From Neoroseomonas lacus (lineage in GTDB: Bacteria; Pseudomonadota; Alphaproteobacteria; Acetobacterales; Acetobacteraceae): 64,000 bases of DNA. Positions 52,643-61,206 of the stretch are shown piece by piece. Within the stretch, counting starts at the first letter, position 1. Every line of letters begins with the position of its first letter. The stretch is from NCBI RefSeq assembly GCF_014644535.1, contig NZ_BMKW01000002.1, positions 273,034 to 337,033 on the forward strand. Reading direction: 5' to 3'. Below the pieces are notes generated by a model that saw only the letters and a program-made list of their open reading frames with translations, made no database searches and was not told the DNA's origin. Position numbers and translations under genes: made by a program.

Positions 52643-53776
52643 CCAACTCCCGTGGCGTGTGACTCACGGGAGGGATTCCCTGATGCGGCGGTGATGTGAT
52701 TCAAGGTGGTGATCCTCGGAGGCTCACCATGGCGCGCGCCATTGCCCTGCGTTCCGACTTCAGCGCTACCGAGCTTCGCCGCCTGGCGCGGCGTAGCAAG
52801 GATGCCGCCCAGGCCCGCCGTCTGCTGGCGCTGGCGCTGGCAGCGATCTACGACGGCGGCACGCGCTCGGAAGCGGCGCGGATCGGCAACGTGACGATGC
52901 AGATCGTCAGGGATTGGGTGGTGCGGTTCAACGCCGAGGGGCCGGACAGGCTGACCGACGTGCACCGTCAGGCGCTGGCCGCGCAGATCGACCGCGGCCC
53001 GATCCCCGCAAGCCACGGCGTGGTGCGCTGGCGGCTGGTCGATCTCGGCCAGTGGCTGTGGGAGGAGTTCGGCGTCTCGGTCTCGATGCAGACATTGAGC
53101 CGGGAGGTGCGCGCGATGGGCTACCGCAAGCTCTCGGCGCGCCCGAAGCACCATGCCCAGGCCGAGGGCGCCATCGAGACGTTCAAAAAAACTTCCCCGC
53201 CACGCTGGCAGGCATCGCGCGCGAGCAGGGCCTCGGTCTCGACGCGGTAGAAATCTGGTTCGCCGACGAGGCCAGGGTGGGCCAGAAAAACAGCATCCCC
53301 CGGCGCTGGGCCCGGCGCGGGACCAGGCCCTGCGCGCCGCAGGACCAGCGCTACGCATCGACCTACATCTTCGGCGCCGTCTGTCCCGAGGGCGGCAAGG
53401 GCGCGGCCCTGGTCCTGCCCTTTTGCAACACCGCGGCGATGAACCTCCATCTGGCCGAGATCGGCGAGATGGTCAGCCCCGGCAAGCACGCCGTGCTGCT
53501 GCTCGATCAGGCCGGATGGCACCTCTCGGGCGACGTCGCGGTGCCGGACAACATCACTCTGCTGCCGCTGCCGCCGAAATGTCCGGAGCTGAACGTGATG
53601 GAGAACGTCTGGCAGTTCATGCGTGACAACTGGCTATCCAACCGGGTCTTCCAGGACCACGACGACATCGTCGAACACTGCTGCCATCACTGGAACCGCC
53701 TCGTCGACCAACCCTGGCGCATCATGTCCATCGGACTGCGCGATTGGGCACATCGGTTCTAATCAGCAGGAGTTGG
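52643..53776 (+). mobile_element. IS630-family insertion sequence
   Basis: The element is bounded by inverted tips CCAACTCC (52643-52650) and GGAGTTGG (53769-53776), flanked by TA on each side (52641-52642, 53777-53778), the target duplication of this family. Its transposase is split into two frames that join at an A7 stretch. It is 1134 bp long and looks potentially functional, unlike the remnants around it. Confidence 0.85.
52729..53762 (+). CDS. IS630 transposase, joined by probable -1 frameshift
   Basis: The first frame starts at ATG 52729 (GGAGG upstream) and carries the HTH part. At 53185-53191 a run of seven A (codons AAA AAA A) lies just before the second frame, which continues K-N-F-P-A-T-L-A-G to a stop at 53762. 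The second frame holds the DDE residues: W-F-A-D-E-A-R, L-L-L-D-Q-A-G-W and N-V-M-E-N-V-W. The shift needed is -1, as at A-AAA-AAA slippery sites. Without it a 173-aa product ends at 53250. Confidence 0.83.
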
Positions 53777-53778
53777 TA

Positions 53779-54167
53779 TAAGGCGACTGCGAGGATGCGC
53801 GCCCGTCGCGCCGCCCCACCTTCCGCGACCACCTACTTGCCACCTCACAAACACCCGGCCGGCACTGGCGCACTGCCGGGCGTGGCAGGTCCCGAAGTTT
53901 CCAATCTGCGGTTGTTCCGATCCCGCCAGCAGCCTCATCACCGACCGAGCCTAGAAACCCGGATTTCCTCACATTCTCATCACTGACGGCGAACTTTTCC
54001 CACGAGTGGACCTGTTGATAAGTCGCGCAGCGCAGCACCGGCCTAGCTTTCAGCCAACCGCCGCGCCGTGATGAACAGGCGAGGGTAAGGAAGTCGAAGG
54101 CGCCTTTCCTCACCGATCCGAAGGGGTGCGCCGCGGCTTCATCACCGGCGCCGGGCAGCGTTGCTTC
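53779..54167. other. No supported gene between IS elements
   Basis: A 116-aa minus-strand frame (53763-54113) overlaps the IS630 end, so it is not an original gene. No family was recognised. This is probably flanking sequence trapped between insertions. Confidence 0.35.
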
Positions 54168-54189
54168 GTAAGCGTCAGCCCTTCCCCAC
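54168..54189 (-). repeat. IS66-like terminal end
   Basis: The sequence GTAAGCGTCAGCCC at 54168 resembles the GTAAGCG tip of IS66-family inverted repeats. Directly beside it the IS3 element starts at 54190. The matching tnpC tail continues at 55513 on the far side of the IS3, so the IS66 relic was split by that insertion. Confidence 0.5.
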
Positions 54190-54229
54190 TGGAGTTGCCC
54201 CCATCAAACCGGACATGCGGCTTGGGTTG

Positions 54230-55103
54230 CTAATTGCGCAGCGATGAATTCACGGGCGAGCGCATGCGCAAGCCGCTGTGAGGGTGGATGGTGTTGTAGT
54301 CCTCGAACCATTCGACCAGATGCTGGAGGACCGAGATGGCGTCTGGCCTGGGGCTCACGCGGACGTAGTCGCGCTTGAAGGTCTTCACGAAGGCCTCGCA
54401 GACCCCGTTGCTTTCCGGGCTGCGCACGGGCGTGAAGCAGGCTACGAGGTTCAGTGCGACGGCGAAGTCGGTGGTCTCGCCGGCGGTGTAGGCGGAACCG
54501 TTGTCGGCGAGCCACTGAATGGGCTGCGGGGGCACAGGGAATCGAAGCGCCGTTCGACGCAGTCGAGCATCATGTCGCGGATCATCTCGCCGCCGATGCC
54601 ACCGCCGGTGGTGGCGACCCAGGCCATGACCTCGCGGTCGTGGGTGTCGATGGCGAAGGCGACGCGCACGATCTCGCCATTCCAGCAGGGGATCTCGAAG
54701 CCGTCCGAGGACCAGCGCTGGTTCGAGGCCGCGGTGACGACGGTGCCTTCGTGCGCGCGGATGGCGCGCCGGCCGGTGTGGGGTTGCAGCAGCAATGAAG
54801 CGTGGCGCATGAGGCGGAAGACGCGCTTGTGATTGAGCGGGGCCTCGCCCGAGCTGCGCCTGGCGCGGTTGAGCAGCGCCGTGACGCGGCGATATCCGTA
54901 GGTCGGGCGCGCGTCGGTGATGGTGCGGACCTCGGCCAGCACGGCATTATCCTCGGCGCGGCGATAAGGGCCGCGCCGCGGCCGCTCGGGGCGGCGGAGA
55001 TGGTCGGCCAGGTTGGACCTGGCGACGCCGATGGTGTCGGCCACGGCTTTCACCGCGAACCTGCCGGTGGCGGCGACGGCAAGCGCCACGTGTGTCTTTT
55101 TGG
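54230..55103 (-). pseudogene. IS3 (IS2-like) OrfB, frameshifted
   Basis: The integrase core is present: R-W-S-S-D-G-F-E-I (first Asp), W-L-A-D-N-G-S-A-Y (second Asp) and S-P-E-S-N-G-V-C-E-A-F (Glu). A one-base indel near 54535 separates the second Asp and Glu part from the first. Without correction the protein ends ~54451 in the wrong frame. Confidence 0.85.
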
Positions 55104-55439
55104 GCGGGCCTGCTCGAGGGCCTCGCGCAGGATCTCGGTTTCCATCGTCTTGCGACCGAGCAGGCGCTCGAGCTCGCGGACGCGGTTCTCGAGTTCCCGG
55201 ACGCGGCAGATGGGTACGACCTCCTCGTCGGCCCTGACCGCCTCCTGCCCGCCCTCGGCCATGCGCCGCCTCCACTGGAACAGCAGGCTGGGCGAGACGC
55301 CGTGCAGCCGCGCGACGGCGGATACCGTCATGCCGGGCTGCATGGTCTGCTCGACCAGCCGGACCTTTTCCTCGGCAGTGTAGCGCCGGCGGCGGTGGAT
55401 GCCGGTGATGATCTCGACGCGCTCGATGGGCTTCGACAT
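55050..55439 (-). CDS. IS3 (IS2-like) OrfA
   Basis: This 129-aa protein starts at ATG 55439. It has the HTH T-A-E-E-K-V-R-L-V-E-Q and V-S-A-V-A-R-L-H-G-V-S-P-S-L, and a leucine-zipper-like coil ending with K-T-M-E-T-E-I-L. Near 55095 the sequence CCCAAAAAG in orfA offers a shift to the orfB frame, as usual in IS3 elements. Confidence 0.85.
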   Translation of the reverse strand: MSKPIERVEIITGIHRRRRYTAEEKVRLVEQTMQPGMTVSAVARLHGVSPSLLFQWRRRMAEGGQEAVRADEEVVPICRVRELENRVRELERLLGRKTMETEILREALEQARPKRHTWRLPSPPPAGSR

Positions 55440-55512
55440 AGGCGTGCGCCTAGGCTTGAACCCAGGCCCTCCCGGCTCTGCCACCTGTCCGGTCGAATTG
55501 GGGGCCGCTCCA

Positions 55513-55631
55513 CCCACGGCTCGCGGTTCTATGCTGATGTTCCACGGCATCAGATCATCGATCCTGGTGGCGAGGTGCCCCTTGGCGAGGCGGTCGAGCA
55601 CGGCGGCGATGTAGGCCTCGGGGTCGCCTAT
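55513..55631 (-). pseudogene. IS66 TnpC C-terminal tail
   Basis: The minus strand reads D-P-E-A-Y-I-A-A-V-L-D-R-L and then R-I-D-D-L-M-P-W-N, the typical end of IS66 TnpC transposases. It is fused to the broken RHH gene on its right and cut by the IS3 element on its left; its terminal repeat is at 54168. Only about 40 codons remain. Confidence 0.65.
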
Positions 55632-55909
55632 GCGCGCACTACAGGGCATGTCGCCATTCTCTCGCACCGTTGCTGCATTCCAGGGTGCGTCTCGCCACGG
55701 CTTTGCCGTCGGCGCCGGGATTGTATGGTCGGCGACAGTTGCACCCGGTGCTACGGCCGCCAGCGCGTTGTCGGCTTCTGTGCCGCGCTGAACTAGAAGG
55801 CGCGCAGCCTTCGAGCGGTCTGGCAGATCGGGGTGACGGCCCGCCAGGCGCTGAACTGAGCATCCAGGTCCTTGGAGGTATGGAGTTCGAACCGGCGAGT
55901 TTCCGTCAT
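55632..55909 (-). pseudogene. Second tandem-RHH gene, frameshifted and truncated
   Basis: From ATG 55909 the protein reads T-E-T-R-R-F-E-L-H, close to the RHH protein at 779-1207. A one-base deletion near 55840 shifts frame; in the next frame H-P-D-L-P-D-R-S-K-A-A-R-L-L continues, followed by P-W-R-D-A-P-W-N-A-A. The C-terminal RHH unit is replaced by the IS66 tail. So the N-terminal unit and linker are conserved between the two copies, while the second unit is lost here. Confidence 0.75.
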
Positions 55910-55925
55910 CGGCACCGATCATAAA

Positions 55926-55970
55926 TTTACGTATATTACGTAAATATAAATATACGAATTGTACGTAAAT
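55926..55970. promoter_or_regulatory. Candidate RHH operator array (TACGTA repeats)
   Basis: An A+T-rich block has TTTACGTA (55926-55933), TTACGTAA (55936-55943) and GTACGTAA (55961-55968), with ACGAATT between the last two. It is 17-60 bp upstream of the broken RHH gene start. The single TTACGTAA at 1231 has the same location relative to the intact copy. These are likely binding sites for an RHH repressor. Confidence 0.5.
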
Positions 55971-56189
55971 ATCGAAGGCAACCGAATCTGATCGGAGCCG
56001 CCGCTGCCAGGGGTCGCCAGTCAAGGACGGGCTAAGATCGCCCGTGCGCTGCTAGCAGTGCGGATCGCGCGAGGCTGGCCGATAGGGAGGCTCGTGCGGG
56101 CCGAATGGGGGAGTTGGACGCCTCCAGAAACCCTCTCGTCATGATGCCCACGAGCTGATTCGCAGATGAGATCGGGGCGGGAGAAGGCG

Positions 56190-56668
56190 ATGATACGGCC
56201 GCCTGGGTTCTTCGATGTTGAGGAACCGCTGCGCGAATCATCAGCCAAAGGCGATGACCTCGAGCGGATCGCCGTGCTGGTGGATTTCGCTATGTTCCGC
56301 GCCGAGCTGGAGCAGGCCGTGCCGCGTTCGGAGGGTACCAAGGGCGGCCGGCCCGCCTTCGATCACGTGCTGATGTTCAAGATCCTGCTACTGCAGACGA
56401 TGCATGGGCTTTCGGACGAACGCTGCGAGTACCTCATCAAGGACCGTCTGGCGTTCATGCGCTTCCTCGGCCTCAGGCTGGCCGACCCGGTGCCGGATGC
56501 CATCACGATCTGGGCGTTCCGCGAGGCGCTGAAGCGCACCGGCGCGGTCTAGCGGCTGTTCGCGCAGTTCGATGCCACGCTGCGCGCTGCCGACTACCTG
56601 GCGATGGGCGGACAGATCGTGGATGCGACCATCATCGCCGCGCCGAAGCAGCGAAACACCGAGGCGGA
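56190..56668 (+). pseudogene. IS5-family transposase remnant
   Basis: From ATG 56190: P-P-G-F-F-D-V-E-E, then K-G-G-R-P-A-F-D-H-V-L-M-F-K and L-S-D-E-R-C-E-Y-L-I, the IS5-type N-terminus. A TAG at 56550 interrupts it; after that R-L-F-A-Q-F-D-A-T-L and Y-L-A-M-G-G-Q-I-V-D-A-T-I follow until about 56668, where the sequence changes abruptly. The C-terminal catalytic part is missing. Confidence 0.8.
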
Positions 56669-57337
56669 CCGGGCGGCCCGATCGCCTCGCACGCTTCCTG
56701 AAAGTGCTCGCCGAGCCCCTCGATCGCGTCCATCAGCCAGCGCCATTCGGGGGCGGCTGGGTCATTTGACGCGACCATGAGGCGGCGCATCGCAATGTTC
56801 GCGCGCGCCACGACGACGAAGCGGCTGGAGGCGACGCTGAAAGGTGCCGCCGGGCCGGCTATGCCGCGCACGCTCTCCGCCGCCCTCCGCCTGGCCGCCG
56901 AGCACCAGGACCAGCTCGAGGCGCAGGCTGGTGATGTGGCGACGATCGCCCTGCTGCGCGTGGCAATGCCTTGAAGATGCTGGGTTTGCGCGAGGCGCAT
57001 GTCGCGGTGGTTCAACTTGAGTGCGACCACAGGTTCAACTTAAGTCGAACCTCGGGTGAGGTGCCCCCACCCCGTGGTGGGCGAAGTGGGGGCTACGGAA
57101 CTTCCGATTGCTGCGCCATCTGGTCGCGGCCGGCCGAAGCCTGCCCGGTTGCCATCGCCTTTTGGGGCGGTATCCGCTCGCGGCACGGGCCTGATAGCCG
57201 GCATGACATTGTCCGTTCAAGCGGAAGCCGCCATAGAGGGTGCGCCTCAGCCGGACGCCCTCCTTCGCGGGAGGCGGTGGCAGCGGAACGCCAGGAATGG
57301 CGGTGGGCCTGGCGCCCTGAAAACCGTGTAGAACTGG
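56669..57337. promoter_or_regulatory. Unassigned region with direct repeats and a hairpin
   Basis: No full gene is supported. A minus-strand segment at ~56670-56795 reads P-E-W-R-W-L-M-D-A-I-E-G-L-G-E, plausibly the end of a lost gene. Direct repeats GGTTCAACTTGAGT (57009-57022) and GGTTCAACTTAAGT (57032-57045) stand 23 bp apart, and a hairpin (GCCCCCAC / GTGGGGGC, 57063-57093) follows. They could be repressor sites and a regulatory hairpin at the left edge of the satellite-like element. Confidence 0.35.
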
Positions 57338-57366
57338 GCGAGCCCCGCCCTATGGCGGGGTTTCGC
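57338..57366. terminator. Hairpin before the antirepressor
   Basis: GCGAGCCCCGCC and GGCGGGG...TCGC (57338-57349, 57354-57366) form a strong stem with TTT on the right side. The same GGCGGGGTTTC arm is used in the terminator at 58226-58254. Confidence 0.6.
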
Positions 57367-58220
57367 GTTTCTGGATGCGGTTGCGATCGCGAAGCTCCTG
57401 CCGGTTCAGCCGCACCGCATCGGCGAGGGCCCGGTCGAGACCATCGCCGCGACCAAGCTGCACACCTTCCTCGAGCTCGCGACCGCGTGCCCCCTATGGC
57501 TCGAGCGCCGCATTGAGGAATACGGCTTCAGCGAAGGTGTTGATTTTGTGCGCGATTCTTTTCCTTCAAATCTGAAGGAAAAGGGAAAGCGGGGCCGCCC
57601 GGCGAAGGAGTGGTTTCTGACCCTCGACATGGCAAAGGAGCTGGCCATGGTCGAGAAGAACGAGAAGGGGCGTGAGGCGCGGCGCTACTTCATCGGCTGC
57701 GAGCGCCGGCTGAAGGCGGCGGCGGACGGCGACCTGTCGGCCCTGCCGCTTGTCAACGCGCCCGCCGTCATGGCGCCGCCGGCGGCGATGCCCTTCGTCT
57801 TCGAGGGCGCCGAGGTGCGCGTCGTCATGCGCGACGGCGCGCCGTGGGTTCGTCCTGGCGGATGTCTGCGCGGTGCTGGGCATCACGAATGTGGGGAACG
57901 CCGCCGCCCGCTTGGACGACGATGAGAAGGGTATCCACACCATGGATACCCCTGGCGGGCCGCAGAAAACCGGCCTTGTCAACGAGTCTGGCCTCTACTC
58001 CACCGTGATGACCAGCCGGAAGGAGGGCGCCCGCCGGTTCAAGAAGTGGGTTACGGGCGAGGTGCTTCCGTCGATCCGCAAGGATGGCGGCTACATGCTG
58101 GCGCGCCCGGAGGAGACGGTTGAGGAGCTGGCGGCGCGCGCCATGGGGATGCTTCAGGCCACCGTCGAGCGCCAGAAGGCGCAGCTCGCCGTCGCGGTGC
58201 CCGCTTTGCAAAGGCCCTGA
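57362..58220 (+). pseudogene. Phage-type antirepressor (AntA/BRO-like), frameshifted
   Basis: An N-terminal AntA-like domain reads H-R-I-G-E-G-P-V-E-T-I and R-R-I-E-E-Y-G-F-S-E-G-V-D-F, then Y-F-I-G-C-E-R. A BRO-N-like domain follows in another frame (V-L-A-D-V-C-A-V-L-G-I-T-N-V-G-N-A-A), with F-K-K-W-V-T-G-E-V-L-P-S-I-R. An extra G at ~57848 causes the shift. No ATG or GTG was found in the first frame between the preceding stop and the domain; the ATG at 57375 is one frame off. The gene is thus inactive unless re-sequenced differently. Confidence 0.75.
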
Positions 58221-58225
58221 AAGTG

Positions 58226-58254
58226 GAAACCCCGCCGAGTGAGGGCGGGGTTTC
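58226..58254. terminator. Intrinsic-like terminator after the antirepressor
   Basis: GAAACCCCGCC and GGCGGGGTTTC (58226-58236, 58244-58254) make a perfect 11-bp stem with a 7-nt loop and end in TTTC. It can stop transcription from both the antirepressor (rightward) and the replicase side (leftward). Confidence 0.7.
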
Positions 58255-58308
58255 GGAACAACCATTCCTGGTATTCGACAGCTCCGTTACCGGCCAGTCG
58301 GGTGCCTT

Positions 58309-60129
58309 TCAGCGACCCCCAGGGCGCACCACACGGGTAGGAAGCAGCACCGCGGCGAATATCAGGCGAAGCGCCGGGCGTTGCAAGCGCGCCGAGCTGG
58401 TGCTGTGGCGATCGGGTCCGTCCCGGGGCCGCCTTCGCCAATGCCGAATGACTCGCTGACGGAGAGAGGGCTGCGGCGACATCGGCGCGTGCCGCACCCG
58501 CCTCCGCCCGATGAATCCGCCATGCCGCCGATAGGCGAACTGCGTGCGCGCCTTCTCGACCTGGCCGCGCTGGCGGCGGAGACCCATGCGGCGGAGCGAC
58601 GCATCCTTGTCGCGGCGAAGGAACGGCTGGCGGTGGCGCTGGCCGATCTTGGCCACCCCTGCATCCCCGCCCGCCGCCGGCTGCTGGTGGTGGAACGGCG
58701 CCAGCTCGAGACCGTCATCGCCAGCGCGCGGCGTGTCCTGGCCGATTGAGTCCAGTTCTGGCGCCAAGGTCGGCCGGCCGCTAATTGCCGCGCCGCTCGC
58801 CGCCGGGGTCTCCTCCTCCATCTGAGAGGCCCGGATAGCCGTGGCACTACCTGATAGGACACCGTCTTGCACCATAACCGGCGGCTGAGTGAGGCCGATC
58901 CAGCGGGCCTTCACCGTCCGCAGCGACACGCCGGCCTCGCCCGCCACTGCGGCCTGGGTGACGCGCTTTGCCCCTTCGCGCAGCCGATCCATCGCGGCGG
59001 CGATCTTCGCATCGGTCGTGGCGGCCCGTGCGGCGGCTGAAACGCGACCGGCGACGATCTGGCGCGCCTCGATGGTCAGCCCTGCACCGATGGTGCTGTC
59101 CCGCCCGCGCGTGCTGCTGGCGCCGGTGCCGGGCCGAAACCGGGACAGCATGAACCTGGCGATCGACTTCGCCGTGGCCGTCACCTCAGCGGCGGGCAGC
59201 GGCTCGGCGAAGGTGGCGTTGACGCGCATCGCCTCGGCCAGGATCAGGCCACCGTCGCGTTCATCGCGGTCGTAGGCCCACCACCGGACCAAGTCGAAAA
59301 GCGAGCAGTTGCGGCCGAGGGCCGAAGGTTCCGGCCGGGCCTTCCGGCGGCGTTCGCGCCGGGCGCGCTCCCGCGCCATCTCCTTCGCTTCCTCGCCATG
59401 CTCCTCGGCGAGCGCCGCGATGATGTCGCGCAGCTCGACCGGGCCGGCGCCGGGGATGGTGTGCCACACAAGCCCGGTGCCGGCTGCCTTCCACGCATCC
59501 CATACAGCCGGCGTCTCCGGCCTGACGCCGCGCAGAAGTCGTTCGCCGGCCAGGTCAGACACCAAGCCAAGCGGGTTCTTCACCAGGCACCGGTGCCCCA
59601 GCGGCGTGGCGCGGAAGAAAGCCGCCAGCAGGCGGATCGTATAGTCGGCGGCCCATTGCGCTTTTCGGCTTGCGTCCTTGCCCATCGCAACGGGAGTGCG
59701 GAGGAAGAAAATCGCATGGCTCCGGCCGCTGCGCGGGTCGATCACCAGCATTGGCCGGACGTGCGGAGGCAGCGCCGCGGCCAGCTCGATTACGTCGGCG
59801 TGGTCAATGTCGAGGACCAGGGCGTTGCGGCGCGTCTCGCTGTCGAGGGACACCCAAGGGATGGTGGCGGCGATATCCAGGCCGATCTCAAACGAAAAGC
59901 GGGCGCGGCAACTGGTGCGATGATTCTGGCTGCACCGCACATTGCGGGGCAGGCGCGGCAGGATTTCGTGAGCGAGGCCCAGCGCGGCCGGCGCGGTTCG
60001 GCGAACCCGATCGAGCGCCGCGCTCAGGAGGTCGGGGCGGCGGCGGTTCCAATCACCTACGCGGCCCGCCGCGCGGAAGCTGGCGCGGGGGGCAGTAGGC
60101 TCGATGGGGATGGGGAGGATCGCCGCCAT
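58309..60129 (-). CDS. Replicase/primase-type protein (PriCT domain), abnormally extended
   Basis: This 606-aa frame (ATG 60129; a TTG at 60150 is possible) resembles replicase proteins of phages and integrative elements: A-L-V-L-D-I-D-H-A-D-V near residue 105, S-H-A-I-F-F-L-R, K-N-P-L-G-L, and a PriCT-1-like segment from N-C-S-L-F-D-L-V-R-W-W-A (~265-325). A winged-helix-like stretch follows (~390-430). From about residue 460 (near 58750) to the end the composition changes to arginine-rich and is antisense to the plus-strand ORF at 58441, so the natural stop was probably lost. Confidence 0.72.
   Translation of the reverse strand: MAAILPIPIEPTAPRASFRAAGRVGDWNRRRPDLLSAALDRVRRTAPAALGLAHEILPRLPRNVRCSQNHRTSCRARFSFEIGLDIAATIPWVSLDSETRRNALVLDIDHADVIELAAALPPHVRPMLVIDPRSGRSHAIFFLRTPVAMGKDASRKAQWAADYTIRLLAAFFRATPLGHRCLVKNPLGLVSDLAGERLLRGVRPETPAVWDAWKAAGTGLVWHTIPGAGPVELRDIIAALAEEHGEEAKEMARERARRERRRKARPEPSALGRNCSLFDLVRWWAYDRDERDGGLILAEAMRVNATFAEPLPAAEVTATAKSIARFMLSRFRPGTGASSTRGRDSTIGAGLTIEARQIVAGRVSAAARAATTDAKIAAAMDRLREGAKRVTQAAVAGEAGVSLRTVKARWIGLTQPPVMVQDGVLSGSATAIRASQMEEETPAASGAAISGRPTLAPELDSIGQDTPRAGDDGLELAPFHHQQPAAGGDAGVAKIGQRHRQPFLRRDKDASLRRMGLRRQRGQVEKARTQFAYRRHGGFIGRRRVRHAPMSPQPSLRQRVIRHWRRRPRDGPDRHSTSSARLQRPALRLIFAAVLLPTRVVRPGGR
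58441..58749 (+). CDS. Small coiled-coil-like protein, antisense to the replicase end
   Basis: This 102-aa ORF (or 75 aa from ATG 58522) has natural-looking helix composition: L-R-A-R-L-L-D-L-A-A-L-A and E-R-R-Q-L-E-T-V-I-A-S-A. No family was recognised. No strong ribosome-binding site is seen. If real, it is transcribed toward the replicase gene, from just beyond the terminator at 58226. Confidence 0.4.
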   Translation: MPNDSLTERGLRRHRRVPHPPPPDESAMPPIGELRARLLDLAALAAETHAAERRILVAAKERLAVALADLGHPCIPARRRLLVVERRQLETVIASARRVLAD

Positions 60130-60276
60130 GGGAGGCTGGCGACACCACAAATAGTAGGGCTTGAAACGGAGGAGGCACTATTAGTAGAATGGCGCCGTCG
60201 AACTCGACTTCTTTGTGCTTTCCCCCGGTCGGTGCCCTTGCGGTGCCGGCCGGTTTCCTTTTCTGGGCCTTCCCCC

Positions 60277-60501
60277 TTACGCCGCGGCCGTGGCGCCGCA
60301 GAACTTGCGGAGGCTGTCGCCATTCACCAGCGTGCGCTTGCCGGCATTCACGAAAGCCAGCGCGCCATCCTTCTGGCGGCGGCGGAGCGTCGCGATCGAC
60401 AGCCCGCTCATCTCGGCCGCATCGGTCAGCGTGTAGGAGAAGGCCAGGGGGTTGATACGGCGCGCGCCCGGCGTGTTCTGCTTGCTGTCGGGGGTGGTCA
60501 T
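60277..60501 (-). CDS. Small HTH protein (AlpA/excisionase-like)
   Basis: This 74-aa protein starts at ATG 60501 (GAGG upstream). It has one MerR/HTH_17-type fold: Y-T-L-T-D-A-A-E-M-S-G-L-S-I-A-T-L-R-R, then the wing with K-R-T-L-V-N-G. Such proteins act as excisionases or activators of integrase genes in P4-like elements. It is upstream of the replicase on the same strand. Confidence 0.72.
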   Translation of the reverse strand: MTTPDSKQNTPGARRINPLAFSYTLTDAAEMSGLSIATLRRRQKDGALAFVNAGKRTLVNGDSLRKFCGATAAA

Positions 60502-60618
60502 GTCGGTTTCGCCTCTGCGATATGGCGCGATGTGCGCCGGTCCGACACGCCTAGTAAGCGTATGATTTTGTTTATGGAAATGGATAGTAGGCACCCCCTA
60601 ATTTCCATTTCTAGGGGG

Positions 60619-61206
60619 CTACTTGGAGGGGGCCTTCGGCCTTGTCTCTAGCTTGATCCCGACTGCCTTCGCAGCAGTTTCGGCGCGGCGGCGCAGGCGA
60701 TCATTTCTCGTCTTGGCTGGCTCCTCGATAAACTCCTGGCCGGGCAGCAGCGATGCCCGTTCCCAGCGGTCGAGCACGGCCACGGCTTCGGGCAGGGTGC
60801 CCGGCTGCTCGTGCTCCAAAATCCAGCCCTCATGCTGGATTGCAGCGGAGTCCGTGGCCTTTGCAGCCGCCGGCACGAACCCGTTGGCGAGGAAGCCCGA
60901 CAGGCGCCCCACGACGACGGTGTACTGGTTGGAGGCGTAGGAATCGCCGCCCCGGCCGATGATGCGGAGGAGCCGGGCGACAAGCCCCGCGACAGCACGA
61001 TCCCATGCCTGTTGGGTTTTCGCAGACGCGAGATCGTTCATCTGGGGGTCTATCCCTTTGGGACCGGTCAATTCGGGCGCTCCGATGGCGAGGTGCCGCC
61101 GGAGCTGGGCGAAGTCGTACTCCCATCGCTTCCGGCGCCCGGCCGCGGCCTTTTGGGTGGCCTTGCCATCGGCCCGCGCCCGCTCGGCTTTCTCCGCTGG
61201 GATCAT
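60619..61206 (-). CDS. Unknown protein coupled to the integrase
   Basis: This 195-aa protein starts at ATG 61206, overlapping the integrase stop by 4 bp (ATGA). It begins with a highly charged lysine/arginine-rich stretch (~1-35) and continues with helices (R-A-V-A-G-L-V-A-R-L-L-R-I-I-G-R). Another charged helix closes it. I do not recognise the family. Its position between int and the HTH gene suggests a role in excision, regulation or replication of the element. Confidence 0.55.
   Translation of the reverse strand: MIPAEKAERARADGKATQKAAAGRRKRWEYDFAQLRRHLAIGAPELTGPKGIDPQMNDLASAKTQQAWDRAVAGLVARLLRIIGRGGDSYASNQYTVVVGRLSGFLANGFVPAAAKATDSAAIQHEGWILEHEQPGTLPEAVAVLDRWERASLLPGQEFIEEPAKTRNDRLRRRAETAAKAVGIKLETRPKAPSK

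Larger units (their letters stand above)
54190..55512 (-). mobile_element. IS3-family (IS2-like) insertion sequence with CCCAC target duplication
   Basis: Terminal inverted repeats: TGGAGTTGCCCCC (54190-54202) and GGGGGCCGCTCCA (55500-55512). Direct repeats CCCAC flank both sides (54185-54189 and 55513-55517), a 5-bp duplication that fits IS2-like members. It is 1323 bp long. orfA is intact but orfB has a frameshift near 54535, so this copy probably cannot move on its own. Confidence 0.88.

Noticed and set aside
53763..54113. 116-aa minus-strand ORF beside IS630
   Set aside because: It overlaps the IS630 end, so it is not an original gene, and no family was recognised.
59398..60651. 417-aa plus-strand ORF
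   Set aside because: Antisense of the replicase; no motif, unusual composition.
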